From Rudanella paleaurantiibacter (GTDB lineage Bacteria; Bacteroidota; Bacteroidia; Cytophagales; Spirosomataceae): a stretch of DNA of 64,000 nt. Below the pieces are notes generated by a model. The model ran no database searches, had not been told where the DNA came from, and worked only from the letters and a program-made list of their open reading frames with translations. The DNA is taken from contig NZ_WELI01000002.1 in assembly GCF_009184635.1 (NCBI RefSeq), forward strand, positions 62,001 through 126,000. The letters are read 5' to 3'. This document shows positions 17,467-24,574 of this stretch, in pieces. A program made the translations under genes and the position numbers. Each line of letters begins with the position of its first letter. Position 1 is the stretch's first letter.

Positions 17467-18108
17467 TTAAAAAGCGCGTAGCCGGGCGTCAATTCCGTTA
17501 CGGGGAGTGTCGCCGAAAATAAAAACCTCTACCTGCCCCTCGTGCTCTTTTTGGGGTTTAAAGGAGGGGGCCTGACGTACTGCTAACACGAGTGAATCGG
17601 GCGACAGACCGCGCCAGTAAGCAATTGACTGCTTGAAAATTGTTTTTCCTTCGACCACAATTCGTTGGGTATCTGCCACGGCCATCATCGGGCGTTTGAT
17701 TTGCCCGGCCAGAACCTGTTTCAAGGAGTCAATTAACCCTTTTCGGTTAGGGTACGTAAATAGGTAGTTGGTTACGCGTCGACCATACAATGCAGATTCG
17801 GGCTGTTGCTCACTGTCATAATCGCCTGTCTCGTAGATAAATTCCAATCGCACTGTCACGCCTGAAGGGAGCCGTGTGTAGTAATGACCGGGTGCCTGAA
17901 ACTGTAATTTTTGCTGGCGGGTGGCTTCACCAATAGTCACTGGAAACGTCCATTCCCGCCCCTCATAGTACAGTTTTTTTGGGGCTGACTTTGTATCAAC
18001 GCAAGCCATTGAAAGGCTAAGGCCAACCACAAACAGAAGAGGCTTCAGTGAAAAAGGTTGTTGCCTGACCACATTTTTCTGTAAGAAAATAGCTGTAATT
18101 AAGTTCAT
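17467..18108 (-). CDS. Hypothetical lipoprotein of the accessory island
   Basis: 213 residues. A hydrophobic stretch ending SLSMAC gives a probable lipobox with C36, preceded by a rather long n-region, so the true start may be a later alternative codon. The body is polar with beta-strand pattern and no recognised domain; YYEGREWTFPVTI and IVVEGKTIFKQSIAYWRG are the clearest segments. It is last in a row of minus-strand genes after small membrane proteins and converges on the M56 gene. Function unknown. Confidence 0.65.
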   Translation of the reverse strand: MNLITAIFLQKNVVRQQPFSLKPLLFVVGLSLSMACVDTKSAPKKLYYEGREWTFPVTIGEATRQQKLQFQAPGHYYTRLPSGVTVRLEFIYETGDYDSEQQPESALYGRRVTNYLFTYPNRKGLIDSLKQVLAGQIKRPMMAVADTQRIVVEGKTIFKQSIAYWRGLSPDSLVLAVRQAPSFKPQKEHEGQVEVFIFGDTPRNGIDARLRAF

Positions 18109-18158
18109 TAACCCGCCAGGACGGGAAGCTCTATTGCCAAACTAATGCATCGCAGGCC

Positions 18159-18413
18159 CTATGGCCCCTTCTGTACCATGGGAGCAGGAAACTTCTGTTG
18201 GCGTTGAATAGCCTTTCGCTTCCAATCCAAACTAAACCAAATTGTAATGGCTGAAACTGTGACAACCAGGAGAATTACAGTAAACCTCATTGACCGTTGG
18301 TAAACGTTTTCTTTCTTAGCAAAATAGAAATAGCCAAGTACGCCCAAAACTATTGATGGCAAAAGGACGACAAAATTCTCTTTTGTAATATCCCAGATTT
18401 CCTGTACTGCCAT
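18159..18413 (-). CDS. Small two-helix membrane protein, unknown
   Basis: 84 residues with two hydrophobic segments (about 13-30, FVVLLPSIVLGVLGYFYF, and 42-62, RFTVILLVVTVSAITIWFSL), a charged loop KKENVYQRS between them and a basic tail. No family recognised. It belongs to the run of small membrane genes that follow the secreted six-cysteine protein genes, and by position could be an immunity-like partner. Confidence 0.55.
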   Translation of the reverse strand: MAVQEIWDITKENFVVLLPSIVLGVLGYFYFAKKENVYQRSMRFTVILLVVTVSAITIWFSLDWKRKAIQRQQKFPAPMVQKGP

Positions 18414-18453
18414 TTGTTGAGGTTTAAAGTCCTCGATGTTTAAAATCCTCGCG

Positions 18454-18726
18454 TCAGTCCATGCGGGCCAGCCCAGAATGAATGAATCTTTTAAAGTGAT
18501 TCATTACGACTCTACCACATAAAGCTCTATTCATAAGAATCCAAACTGCCATTGCTTACGATACAATACTCCAAAACATCAGTGCGTGCAAACAAGAGAA
18601 TTTGAGCTTATTGGGAAGTACCGATTTCAAAGAAAAGACGACAAAACCATAGATGCCCGACAGTAATGGAAATTATCCGAATGTGCTGTATTGCCCATAT
18701 TTCAGGAACCAATTAAACACTGGTAC
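18454..18726 (-). pseudogene. Broken small membrane protein gene with two in-frame stops
   Basis: The minus frame 18726 to 18454 reads as a membrane protein (VFNWFLKYGQYSTFG, FPLLSGIYGFVVFSL, HALMFWSIVS, AMAVWILMNRAL) but is interrupted by two TAA codons, with no frameshift across 91 codons and no credible start codon. It fits a decayed relative of the small membrane genes on either side. Confidence 0.45.
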
Positions 18727-18743
18727 AGATATGTATCTACGTT

Positions 18744-18780
18744 AATAAAACCAGCCAAAAATTGTTTAGCTGGTTTTATT
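18744..18780. terminator. Hairpin terminator after the 63-residue membrane gene
   Basis: Perfect 12-bp stem aataaaaccagc / gctggttttatt (18744-18755 with 18769-18780), 13-nt loop, A/T-rich flanks, 19 bp past the stop of the gene at 18799-18990. Confidence 0.8.
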
Positions 18781-18798
18781 TTATTTAGCGTTTAATGC

Positions 18799-18990
18799 TC
18801 AGGCCAGAAGTTCTGGACCGATAAGCCATAGGATGATACCTACAGTCGTGTAATGTATGGTCGTGAAGATTAACCAGTAGGCCAAGGCTCTTTTCTTATC
18901 TCTTATAAAAAATCTGAAGAGTAAGAGCATAGCTACTGAGGCCAGTATAGATACCAAACCCACAATTAAAAGCCAGTTATTGCTTCCCAT
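18799..18990 (-). CDS. Small two-helix membrane protein paired with six-Cys protein copy 1
   Basis: 63 residues: hydrophobic segment about 6-28 (WLLIVGLVSILASVAMLLLF), basic loop RDKKR, second segment about 37-60. The ATG is 23 bp after the stop of the six-cysteine gene upstream and a terminator follows, so the two form a compact unit. Small two-helix proteins directly after a secreted hydrophobic peptide gene are typical of bacteriocin immunity partners; no sequence family is recognised, so this is inference from layout. Confidence 0.6.
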   Translation of the reverse strand: MGSNNWLLIVGLVSILASVAMLLLFRFFIRDKKRALAYWLIFTTIHYTTVGIILWLIGPELLA

Positions 18991-19013
18991 CTTTGTAATG
19001 TTTCGTTAAAAGG

Positions 19014-19745
19014 CTAGTTACATTTACTAGAACATGTTTGCATATCAGTATAGAGACCAGCTTTTGCATCCGCCATTTCCTTGACCGTACTAAATGCTCT
19101 ACTAAGTAGGCAGTTAATATCAACGGCTAAACCAGCAACAACGGCAAGCAATTCGACTGTAGCCGTACCGATTCCCGGAAAGAAATGTGCCCAACTACCA
19201 ATGACATTTACCGCAGTAAAAGCAGCAGCTCCTTCAAGATGACAAACTACAGCTAAGTCTCTTGCTGTAACGTACCTAATTTCGTTCATTCTGGTATCGT
19301 ATTTACGTTGCATTATCTCTTTACACTCCTGACACTCGCGCTGTTTTCTCTGCTCAGGCGTTTCACTCGGCTCGTAATAACTTCCACCTCCTCCGCCATC
19401 ACTGGGGGGCGTATCCTGTTCGATATCCCGCAGATGGGGAGGAATGTTAGGATTATAGCCGTCATCAGCTGGCTTGTCCGGGCGAACCGTCCCCTCTACA
19501 TCGAGTACCATGCAATCACATTCGGGATTATACACGGTTGGTGTGCTGTAGAGAACAGGAAATAACACAATATCTGGCTCGTCAGCCCATCCATCGGCTG
19601 ACTCCGAATCCATCGGCTCCGGGTCTACCGGCAAATGCTCCTCAACATAAAACGCCGAACCGTCTAACCTGGGTGCTTCTGGCAAGGCCTTCGCTTTCTT
19701 CTTTGCAAGAAGCTTCCACAAGGGGATATTGACAGTGATCCCCAA
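19014..19745 (-). CDS. Six-cysteine putative secreted protein, copy 1 (5' end rearranged)
   Basis: Open frame from a TTG at 19745 gives 243 residues; residues 1-138 are shared with copy 2 at 20366-21179. The shared part is acidic and proline-rich with a GGGGGSYY linker. The C-terminal 100 residues hold ECQEC, two hydrophobic stretches, and six cysteines spaced C-2-C-26-C-43-C-25-C-3-C, ending CSSKCN. The signal-peptide part lies upstream in another frame (through 19848) but has lost its ATG where the repeat ends at 19801, so this copy may be silent. No domain recognised. Candidate toxin or bacteriocin-like effector by context only. Confidence 0.55.
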   Translation of the reverse strand: MGITVNIPLWKLLAKKKAKALPEAPRLDGSAFYVEEHLPVDPEPMDSESADGWADEPDIVLFPVLYSTPTVYNPECDCMVLDVEGTVRPDKPADDGYNPNIPPHLRDIEQDTPPSDGGGGGSYYEPSETPEQRKQRECQECKEIMQRKYDTRMNEIRYVTARDLAVVCHLEGAAAFTAVNVIGSWAHFFPGIGTATVELLAVVAGLAVDINCLLSRAFSTVKEMADAKAGLYTDMQTCSSKCN

Positions 19746-19801
19746 AAAAGGGCGAGGGGGTGCCCCCCTGCCCCATTACGGTAGTGGCTATCAACCAGCA
19801 G
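19333..19801. repeat. 469-bp direct repeat, copy A
   Basis: Matches 20679-21147 at a constant offset of 1346 bp without visible differences. It covers the shared N-terminal part of the six-cysteine genes and the end of the signal peptide. Identity stops abruptly at both ends, which points to recent duplication or gene conversion. Confidence 0.92.
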
Positions 19802-19852
19802 GCCAGCCAGTGAGCCAGTAAACCGATTTCGCTTGAATTACACGTCAAATTC

Positions 19853-19899
19853 AGCAGCTACTACGTATTCAGCCCGTTTTATTCGGGGGACTTTTGAGG
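19853..19899 (+). pseudogene. Remnant 3' end of an M56 gene paralogue
   Basis: 47 bp match the 3' end of the M56 gene (17393-17439) with three differences, all T/C changes at third codon positions, so the peptide SSYYVFSPFYSGDF and stop are unchanged. This is the tail of a diverged paralogue, not a recent copy error. The rest of the paralogue is gone. Confidence 0.75.
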
Positions 19900-20183
19900 T
19901 ACAGGGGGTTAACTATTGATTCACTCCTCTGTATCTACTCTTGACATTTATTGACCACTTCAAGCGGGTGCATTTCAAACTTGTGTAGCACTGTCCTTTG
20001 GGCGGTGGCGGTCCGCCGATGCGGCCGAAGGCCAAAATACGCAGAATTAGTCGGACAGCTACAGCTTACCGGCCGACCCGTCGGACCGCAAAGGCCAGTA
20101 CTACACGAAAGTGCAATACACCCCTTTAAGCTTTGGCAAAATACCTCTAAAGATCTTTTAATCGATTGGCAGAGGTTTGTTTG
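19900..20183. other. Intergenic stretch with a GC-rich patch of unknown origin
   Basis: The flanks are AT-rich like the rest of the island, but about 19985-20110 is markedly GC-rich and can be read on the plus strand as a short peptide (DSYSLPADPSDRKGQYY in one frame) without a start codon. It may be debris of a core gene. No intact gene is supported here. Confidence 0.4.
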
Positions 20184-20351
20184 TTAGAATACAAAAAACC
20201 ATACTGTACTGATTATAAAAATACTCAGACAGAGCAAAACAGCAATCGGCTTTCGTACTCCCTTAGATATGAGTTTTTGGTAGCTGCCCGTTAAGATTAT
20301 TACTTGTGCTATTGCACAAACAGCAAAAATTAGCCAGTCGTAAGATTTCAT
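20184..20351 (-). CDS. Small two-helix membrane protein paired with six-Cys protein copy 2
   Basis: 55 residues from ATG at 20351 (MKSYDWL), 14 bp after the stop of the six-cysteine gene; an upstream TTG start would overlap that gene. Two hydrophobic segments, WLIFAVCAIAQVIILTGSY and PIAVLLCLSIFIISTVWFFVF, joined by a basic loop KLISKGVRK. It does not resemble the 63-residue partner of copy 1 in sequence but has the same size, topology and place, as expected for an immunity-like protein matched to a divergent effector. Confidence 0.6.
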   Translation of the reverse strand: MKSYDWLIFAVCAIAQVIILTGSYQKLISKGVRKPIAVLLCLSIFIISTVWFFVF

Positions 20352-20365
20352 AACTAGTCTTTGGT

Positions 20366-21179
20366 TTAGGGACAATCACCACATCCTATTAATCCTGCTG
20401 CCAGATCAGCTTCTATTGCTGTTTTGGCCACATAATATGTCCAAGCAGCACCTGATAAGCAGCCAATTTCAACGCTTAAGGCTCCTCCTACCGCTAATAT
20501 CTCTAATACTTCCACTCCACCAGGAATGAATGTAGTCCACCACCCACCTTCGTTAATTGTAACAAACGTACCAACACTTGCTTTTGTACATCCATATAAG
20601 GCACTGGCTAAGAGAACTCCGCGTGCTGTTAAAAGCAATGCATTCGCTTTATCACGCTGTTTTTGCCGACACTCCCGGCACTCGCGCTGTTTTCTCTGCT
20701 CAGGCGTTTCACTCGGCTCGTAATAACTTCCACCTCCTCCGCCATCACTGGGGGGCGTATCCTGTTCGATATCCCGCAGATGGGGAGGAATGTTAGGATT
20801 ATAGCCGTCATCAGCTGGCTTGTCCGGGCGAACCGTCCCCTCTACATCGAGTACCATGCAATCACATTCGGGATTATACACGGTTGGTGTGCTGTAGAGA
20901 ACAGGAAATAACACAATATCTGGCTCGTCAGCCCATCCATCGGCTGACTCCGAATCCATCGGCTCCGGGTCTACCGGCAAATGCTCCTCAACATAAAACG
21001 CCGAACCGTCTAACCTGGGTGCTTCTGGCAAGGCCTTCGCTTTCTTCTTTGCAAGAAGCTTCCACAAGGGGATATTGACAGTGATCCCCAAAAAAGGGCG
21101 AGGGGGTGCCCCCCTGCCCCATTACGGTAGTGGCTATCAACCAGCAGCCTGCTACCAGCGCAAAGTACTTATTTTTCAT
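20366..21179 (-). CDS. Six-cysteine putative secreted protein, copy 2 (frame change after signal peptide)
   Basis: ATG at 21179 opens a clear signal peptide (MKNKYFALVAGCWLIATTVMGQ). The body (from TTG 21091 to stop 20366, 241 residues) is in another frame; both would join as MGQGAPPRPFLGITV if the six-G tract (plus-strand 21109-21114) had five. So expression needs frameshifting, tract-length change, or the gene is inactive. Residues 1-137 of the body equal copy 1; the C-terminal part differs but keeps six cysteines (C-2-C-26-C-42-C-25-C-2-C) and two hydrophobic stretches, ending GCGDCP. It is followed by a small membrane gene. Family not recognised; secreted effector role is inference. Confidence 0.6.
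20679..21147. repeat. 469-bp direct repeat, copy B
   Basis: Second copy of the repeat at 19333-19801. Direct orientation and 1346-bp spacing make it a substrate for homologous deletion or conversion, which would join the C-terminal part of copy 1 to the intact 5' end of copy 2. Confidence 0.92.
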
Positions 21180-21224
21180 GAGCATGGAAAAATTTAGTTT
21201 TATCAAATGCTTTCTTAATCAGAA

Positions 21225-21232
21225 CAAACATA
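21225..21232 (-). promoter_or_regulatory. Possible -7 box (TATGTTTG) upstream of six-Cys copy 2
   Basis: TATGTTTG on the minus strand fits the TAnnTTTG consensus 46 bp before the ATG at 21179; a weak GTG instead of TTG lies 19 bp upstream (21252-21254). The spacer to the divergent XRE gene is only about 130 bp, so the regulator could act here. Confidence 0.35.
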
Positions 21233-21306
21233 GCTTTCCACGACCTTTTGTCACCGTTTCTTCACTTTACAAATCGTAAGCATTTAACCTACATTTTGTC
21301 AGACGT

Positions 21307-21714
21307 ATGCACACCGGAGAAAAAATCAGAAAACTGCGCGAACTCAAAGACATGAAGCAGGACATCATGGCCGACCGGCTCGGTATCTCCCGCCCAGCCT
21401 ACAGCGATATTGAACGCGGAAAAACCCAGGTGAGCAATGCCCGCCTGAAACAAATAGCCGATATTCTGGAAGTTAAGCCCGAAGACATTCTGAGCTTTGG
21501 CGAAAAGGTGGCTAATTTTTTTGAGCAGTGTAACGGAGCTGTCGACATCAATACTGGTCAGCAAATCAACCACTTTGATCAGCGCGAGTTACAATACCAG
21601 TTAGAGAAAGCTCAATTGGAAATGGATAAGCTTCGGCTTGAGGCAGAGAAGTACAAAGCCGAGCGGGATAAAGCCGAGTTAGAAGCCCAACTATTACGCA
21701 ACAGAGCTGCTTAA
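21307..21714 (+). CDS. XRE-family HTH regulator with coiled-coil tail
   Basis: 135 residues. HTH_XRE domain at residues 5-62 (KIRKLRELKDMKQDIMADRL, ISRPAYSDIERGKTQVS), then a linker and a charged coiled coil from about residue 93 (RELQYQLEKAQLEMDKLRLE) to the end. It is divergent from the six-cysteine gene with a shared spacer, as expected for a local regulator of the island, though this type also occurs alone in Bacteroidota. Confidence 0.88.
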   Translation: MHTGEKIRKLRELKDMKQDIMADRLGISRPAYSDIERGKTQVSNARLKQIADILEVKPEDILSFGEKVANFFEQCNGAVDINTGQQINHFDQRELQYQLEKAQLEMDKLRLEAEKYKAERDKAELEAQLLRNRAA

Positions 21715-21869
21715 CGCCCTCATCTTCTTCCCCCTGCCACACGACTATCTGGGCAATAGCGGCAAATTGGAGTGACGACCGCTCATGATTAGTGAGAGAA
21801 GTGGGGCCTGATTTTGGCAAGACAATGCCTATTTTTTGCCCTCAATCGCTCAAACATTGCTCAAACAAA

Positions 21870-21908
21870 AAGCGGGGCTACCCGGCTTTACACCGAGCAG
21901 CCCCGCTT
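21870..21908. terminator. Terminator hairpin between XRE gene and ricT
   Basis: Stem aagcggggct / agccccgctt (21870-21879 with 21899-21908) preceded by an A-run, so it serves the minus-strand ricT transcript and possibly the XRE gene from the other side. Confidence 0.75.
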
Positions 21909-21924
21909 AGGCGACGTTTCCCGC

Positions 21925-23082
21925 TTACTTTTTCACGGGTGGTTTCTTCTTCTTTTTCTTTTTGCCGCCTGTCTTAATCGCGTATTTCTTGTCCAGCTGG
22001 TCAAGGTCGCTGTTGAGCTCATTGACGGGGATGGCCTCTTTCTCGCCCACGGGCGTCAGCACATCAAACGATTCGGGGATAACCCCTTTCTTGTTCAGCT
22101 CAACAATTTCCAGTACGCGCTTGATAGCCAATGGGTGCCAGGTGCTCTCGGAACTGTAGCCAAACCACATGATCTTGCGGAAAATGTCGGTTTTCTGTAG
22201 AAAGGCGCGGCCTTTCTGGGTTTCGAGTGGCTTGTCGATAGTCGGGATGTCGCGCAGGGCATCCACGTAGGTATCGAGCTCGTAGTTGAGGCAGCACTTG
22301 AGCCGCCCACACTGCCCCGACAACTTGGCCGGGTTGAGCGACAGGTTCTGATACCGGGCGGCCGAGGTCGTGATGTTCTTGAAATCGGTAAGCCAGGTAG
22401 AGCAGCACAGTTCACGCCCGCACGAGCCGATTCCGCCCAGCCGTCCGGCTTCCTGCCGCAGGCTGATTTGGCGCATCTCGACCCGAATCTTAAACTCACC
22501 CGCCAGGGCCTTGATCAATTCGCGAAAATCGACCCGCTCTTCGGATGAATAGTAGAACGTAGCCTTTGTGTTGTCGGACTGATATTCCACGTCCGACAGC
22601 TTCATATTCAGTTTCAACTCGCGGATAATTTCGCGGGCCCGATACATGGTAGGCAGGTCACGATTGATGGCCTGCTCATGCTTTTCGAGGTCACGCTGAT
22701 TGGCAATTCGCTGAATCACCTTCATATCGTCGTTGACCTTCACGTTTTTGCGCTTCAGCTGAAGCCGCACCAACTCACCCTGCATCGACACAGCGCCCAT
22801 GTGGTACCCCGAAGGCATTTCGACCACCACATAATCGCCCGTAGTGAGGTCCAACTGATGAACGTTCCGGTAATACTCTTTCCGGCCACCCTTGAACTTC
22901 ACCTCCACTACATCCGACTTGGCATCCGGTTGAGCCATATCGCTCAGCCAGTCAAACGAGTTTAATTTATTGCATCCACCGGTTGAGCAGCCTCCGCTAC
23001 CACAGCCCTTCACCGCCGAACCATCGGCAGCAACGGCCGTGCGCGAACCGCATCCACCGGTTGTACATGATTTGCATGACAT
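21925..23082 (-). CDS. ricT: RicT-like PSP1 domain protein
   Basis: 385 residues. A cysteine-rich N-terminus (CKSCTTGGCG, GCGSGGCSTGGC), then the PSP1/RicT core with GGIGSCGRELCCSTWL and LSGQCGRLKCCLNYE, whose cysteines bind iron-sulfur in the Bacillus Ric complex. The C-terminal tail is a lysine run (KKKKKKKPPVKK). In Firmicutes RicT acts with RicA and RicF on RNA maturation; in Bacteroidota the partners are unclear. It lies downstream of purD on the same strand, after an inverted repeat. Confidence 0.92.
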   Translation of the reverse strand: MSCKSCTTGGCGSRTAVAADGSAVKGCGSGGCSTGGCNKLNSFDWLSDMAQPDAKSDVVEVKFKGGRKEYYRNVHQLDLTTGDYVVVEMPSGYHMGAVSMQGELVRLQLKRKNVKVNDDMKVIQRIANQRDLEKHEQAINRDLPTMYRAREIIRELKLNMKLSDVEYQSDNTKATFYYSSEERVDFRELIKALAGEFKIRVEMRQISLRQEAGRLGGIGSCGRELCCSTWLTDFKNITTSAARYQNLSLNPAKLSGQCGRLKCCLNYELDTYVDALRDIPTIDKPLETQKGRAFLQKTDIFRKIMWFGYSSESTWHPLAIKRVLEIVELNKKGVIPESFDVLTPVGEKEAIPVNELNSDLDQLDKKYAIKTGGKKKKKKKPPVKK

Positions 23083-23093
23083 ATTTCTTACGA

Positions 23094-23182
23094 AGTTTAC
23101 AGTTTTCAGTCTACAGTTTTCAGTTGGAGTGCTAACAGACTGCTTTGCGCAACCGTAAACTGAAAACCGTAAACCGCAAACT
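23094..23182. repeat. Intergenic inverted repeat of the GTTTACAGTTTTCAG type
   Basis: The left part (from 23094) and right part (to 23182) are imperfect reverse complements made of the words agtttacagttttcagt and gtaaactgaaaaccgtaaac. It shares these words with the element at 1747-1831. It sits between co-directional purD and ricT. Confidence 0.7.
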
Positions 23183-24468
23183 CAGTCTGCGTACCGAATC
23201 AGGTCGAGCCCGATGTCCTTGCGGTACTGCTTTCCGTCAAACTGCACCGTTCGAGCCGCTTCCTGCGACCGCCGAACGGCATTTTCGAGCGAGTTAGCCA
23301 CGGCCGTCATAGCCAGCACCCGCCCACCATTGGTAACCACCCGGCCGTCGGACTCGGCGGTACCGGCATGAAACGCCGTCACTTCCTCCAACTGATCCAG
23401 GGCCGTAATTTCTTTTCCTTTCTCGTACGCTTCGGGGTAGCCACCCGATACCAACACGGTAGTAACAGCCGTTTGGGGCGACACCTGCAGGTTGATCTTG
23501 TCCAGCTCGCCATCGGCTGCCGCCACGAGCAACTCCACCAGGTCCGTCTGGATTCGCGGCAGCACCACCTCCGTTTCGGGATCACCCATGCGGGCGTTGT
23601 ACTCAATAACGTACGGTTCGCTCTTCGTATTCATCAACCCGACAAAAATGAAGCCAACGTACCGGATACCGTCCTGCTGCAAACCGGCCATAGTAGGTTT
23701 CACCACTTTGTCTTCAACCTTGCGCATAAACGGCTCCGTAGCAAACACCACCGGCGATACGGCACCCATACCACCCGTGTTAGGGCCTGTATCACCCTCG
23801 CCAATACGCTTGTAATCTTTGGCTTCGGGCAGAATTTTGTAGTTCACTCCGTCGGTCAGGACAAACACCGACAGCTCAATACCGCGCAAAAACTGCTCGA
23901 TCACCACTTTGTGGCCAGCCTCACCAAAACGACCCTCGGCCAGCATATCGCGCAGGGTAGCCTGTGCTTCTTCAACCGTTTCGGCGATGATAACGCCTTT
24001 GCCAGCCGCCAACCCATCGGCCTTTAGCACAATCGGTAACGTATGCGATTCGAGGTAGGTTAATCCCTCGTTCAGCGTATCAACGGTAAACGTTTGTGAA
24101 GCGGCCGTTGGGATGCCGTGCCGCTGCATAAACGCCTTCGAAAAGTCTTTACTCCCTTCGAGCTGGGCTCCCTGCGCATTGGGACCGACAATACGCAGAT
24201 GCCCCAAATCGGGCTGCTGACGCAGGTAGTCAACCACGCCTTTTACCAGCGGCTCCTCGGGGCCTACCAGCAACAAATCAATCTGGTACTGACGGAGAGC
24301 CTCGGTCAATGCCTTAAAATCAGTTACCGAAAAGGGCAAGTTTGTTGCCACACCCGCCGTACCGGCATTTCCGGGGGCAACATAAAGCGAATCGCACAAT
24401 GGGCTCTGACTCATTTTCCACGCAAACGCATGTTCACGCCCACCCGATCCAAGTATAAGTATGTTCAT
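23182..24468 (-). CDS. purD: Phosphoribosylamine--glycine ligase (GAR synthetase)
   Basis: 428 residues from ATG at 24468 (MNILILGSGGREHAF, the universal PurD start); the frame upstream crosses a repeat and is rejected. ATP-grasp features include LKADGLAAGKGVIIA, GPNTGGMGAVSP and YNARMGDPETEVVLPR. It makes glycinamide ribonucleotide in the second step of purine synthesis in the cytoplasm. recQ lies upstream and ricT downstream on the same strand; other purine genes are not near. Confidence 0.97.
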   Translation of the reverse strand: MNILILGSGGREHAFAWKMSQSPLCDSLYVAPGNAGTAGVATNLPFSVTDFKALTEALRQYQIDLLLVGPEEPLVKGVVDYLRQQPDLGHLRIVGPNAQGAQLEGSKDFSKAFMQRHGIPTAASQTFTVDTLNEGLTYLESHTLPIVLKADGLAAGKGVIIAETVEEAQATLRDMLAEGRFGEAGHKVVIEQFLRGIELSVFVLTDGVNYKILPEAKDYKRIGEGDTGPNTGGMGAVSPVVFATEPFMRKVEDKVVKPTMAGLQQDGIRYVGFIFVGLMNTKSEPYVIEYNARMGDPETEVVLPRIQTDLVELLVAAADGELDKINLQVSPQTAVTTVLVSGGYPEAYEKGKEITALDQLEEVTAFHAGTAESDGRVVTNGGRVLAMTAVANSLENAVRRSQEAARTVQFDGKQYRKDIGLDLIRYAD

Positions 24469-24469
24469 T

Positions 24470-24572
24470 GTTGGGAGGAGATAGGAGATAGGAGTGAGGA
24501 GGTAGGAGCTATCCGGTTGTTTTATCATCACGGCAGCCCTTCGCACTCCTCACTCCTACCTTCTCATTCCTT
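24470..24572. repeat. Intergenic inverted repeat of GGAGGTAGGAG type
   Basis: Left words gaggagataggagataggag and right words cactcctcactcctacc are imperfect reverse complements around an 50-bp centre. A similar element is at 46117-46204. It lies between recQ and purD. Confidence 0.65.
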
Positions 24573-24574
24573 TT

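Noticed and set aside
17440-21300. Integrative element with attachment sites at the 47-bp repeats
   Set aside because: No integrase or recombinase is present and the repeat copies differ only at silent codon positions, which fits a paralogue tail better than att sites.
21307-21714. Phage repressor marking a prophage
   Set aside because: No integrase, structural or lysis genes are near; the XRE protein stands beside the six-cysteine array only.
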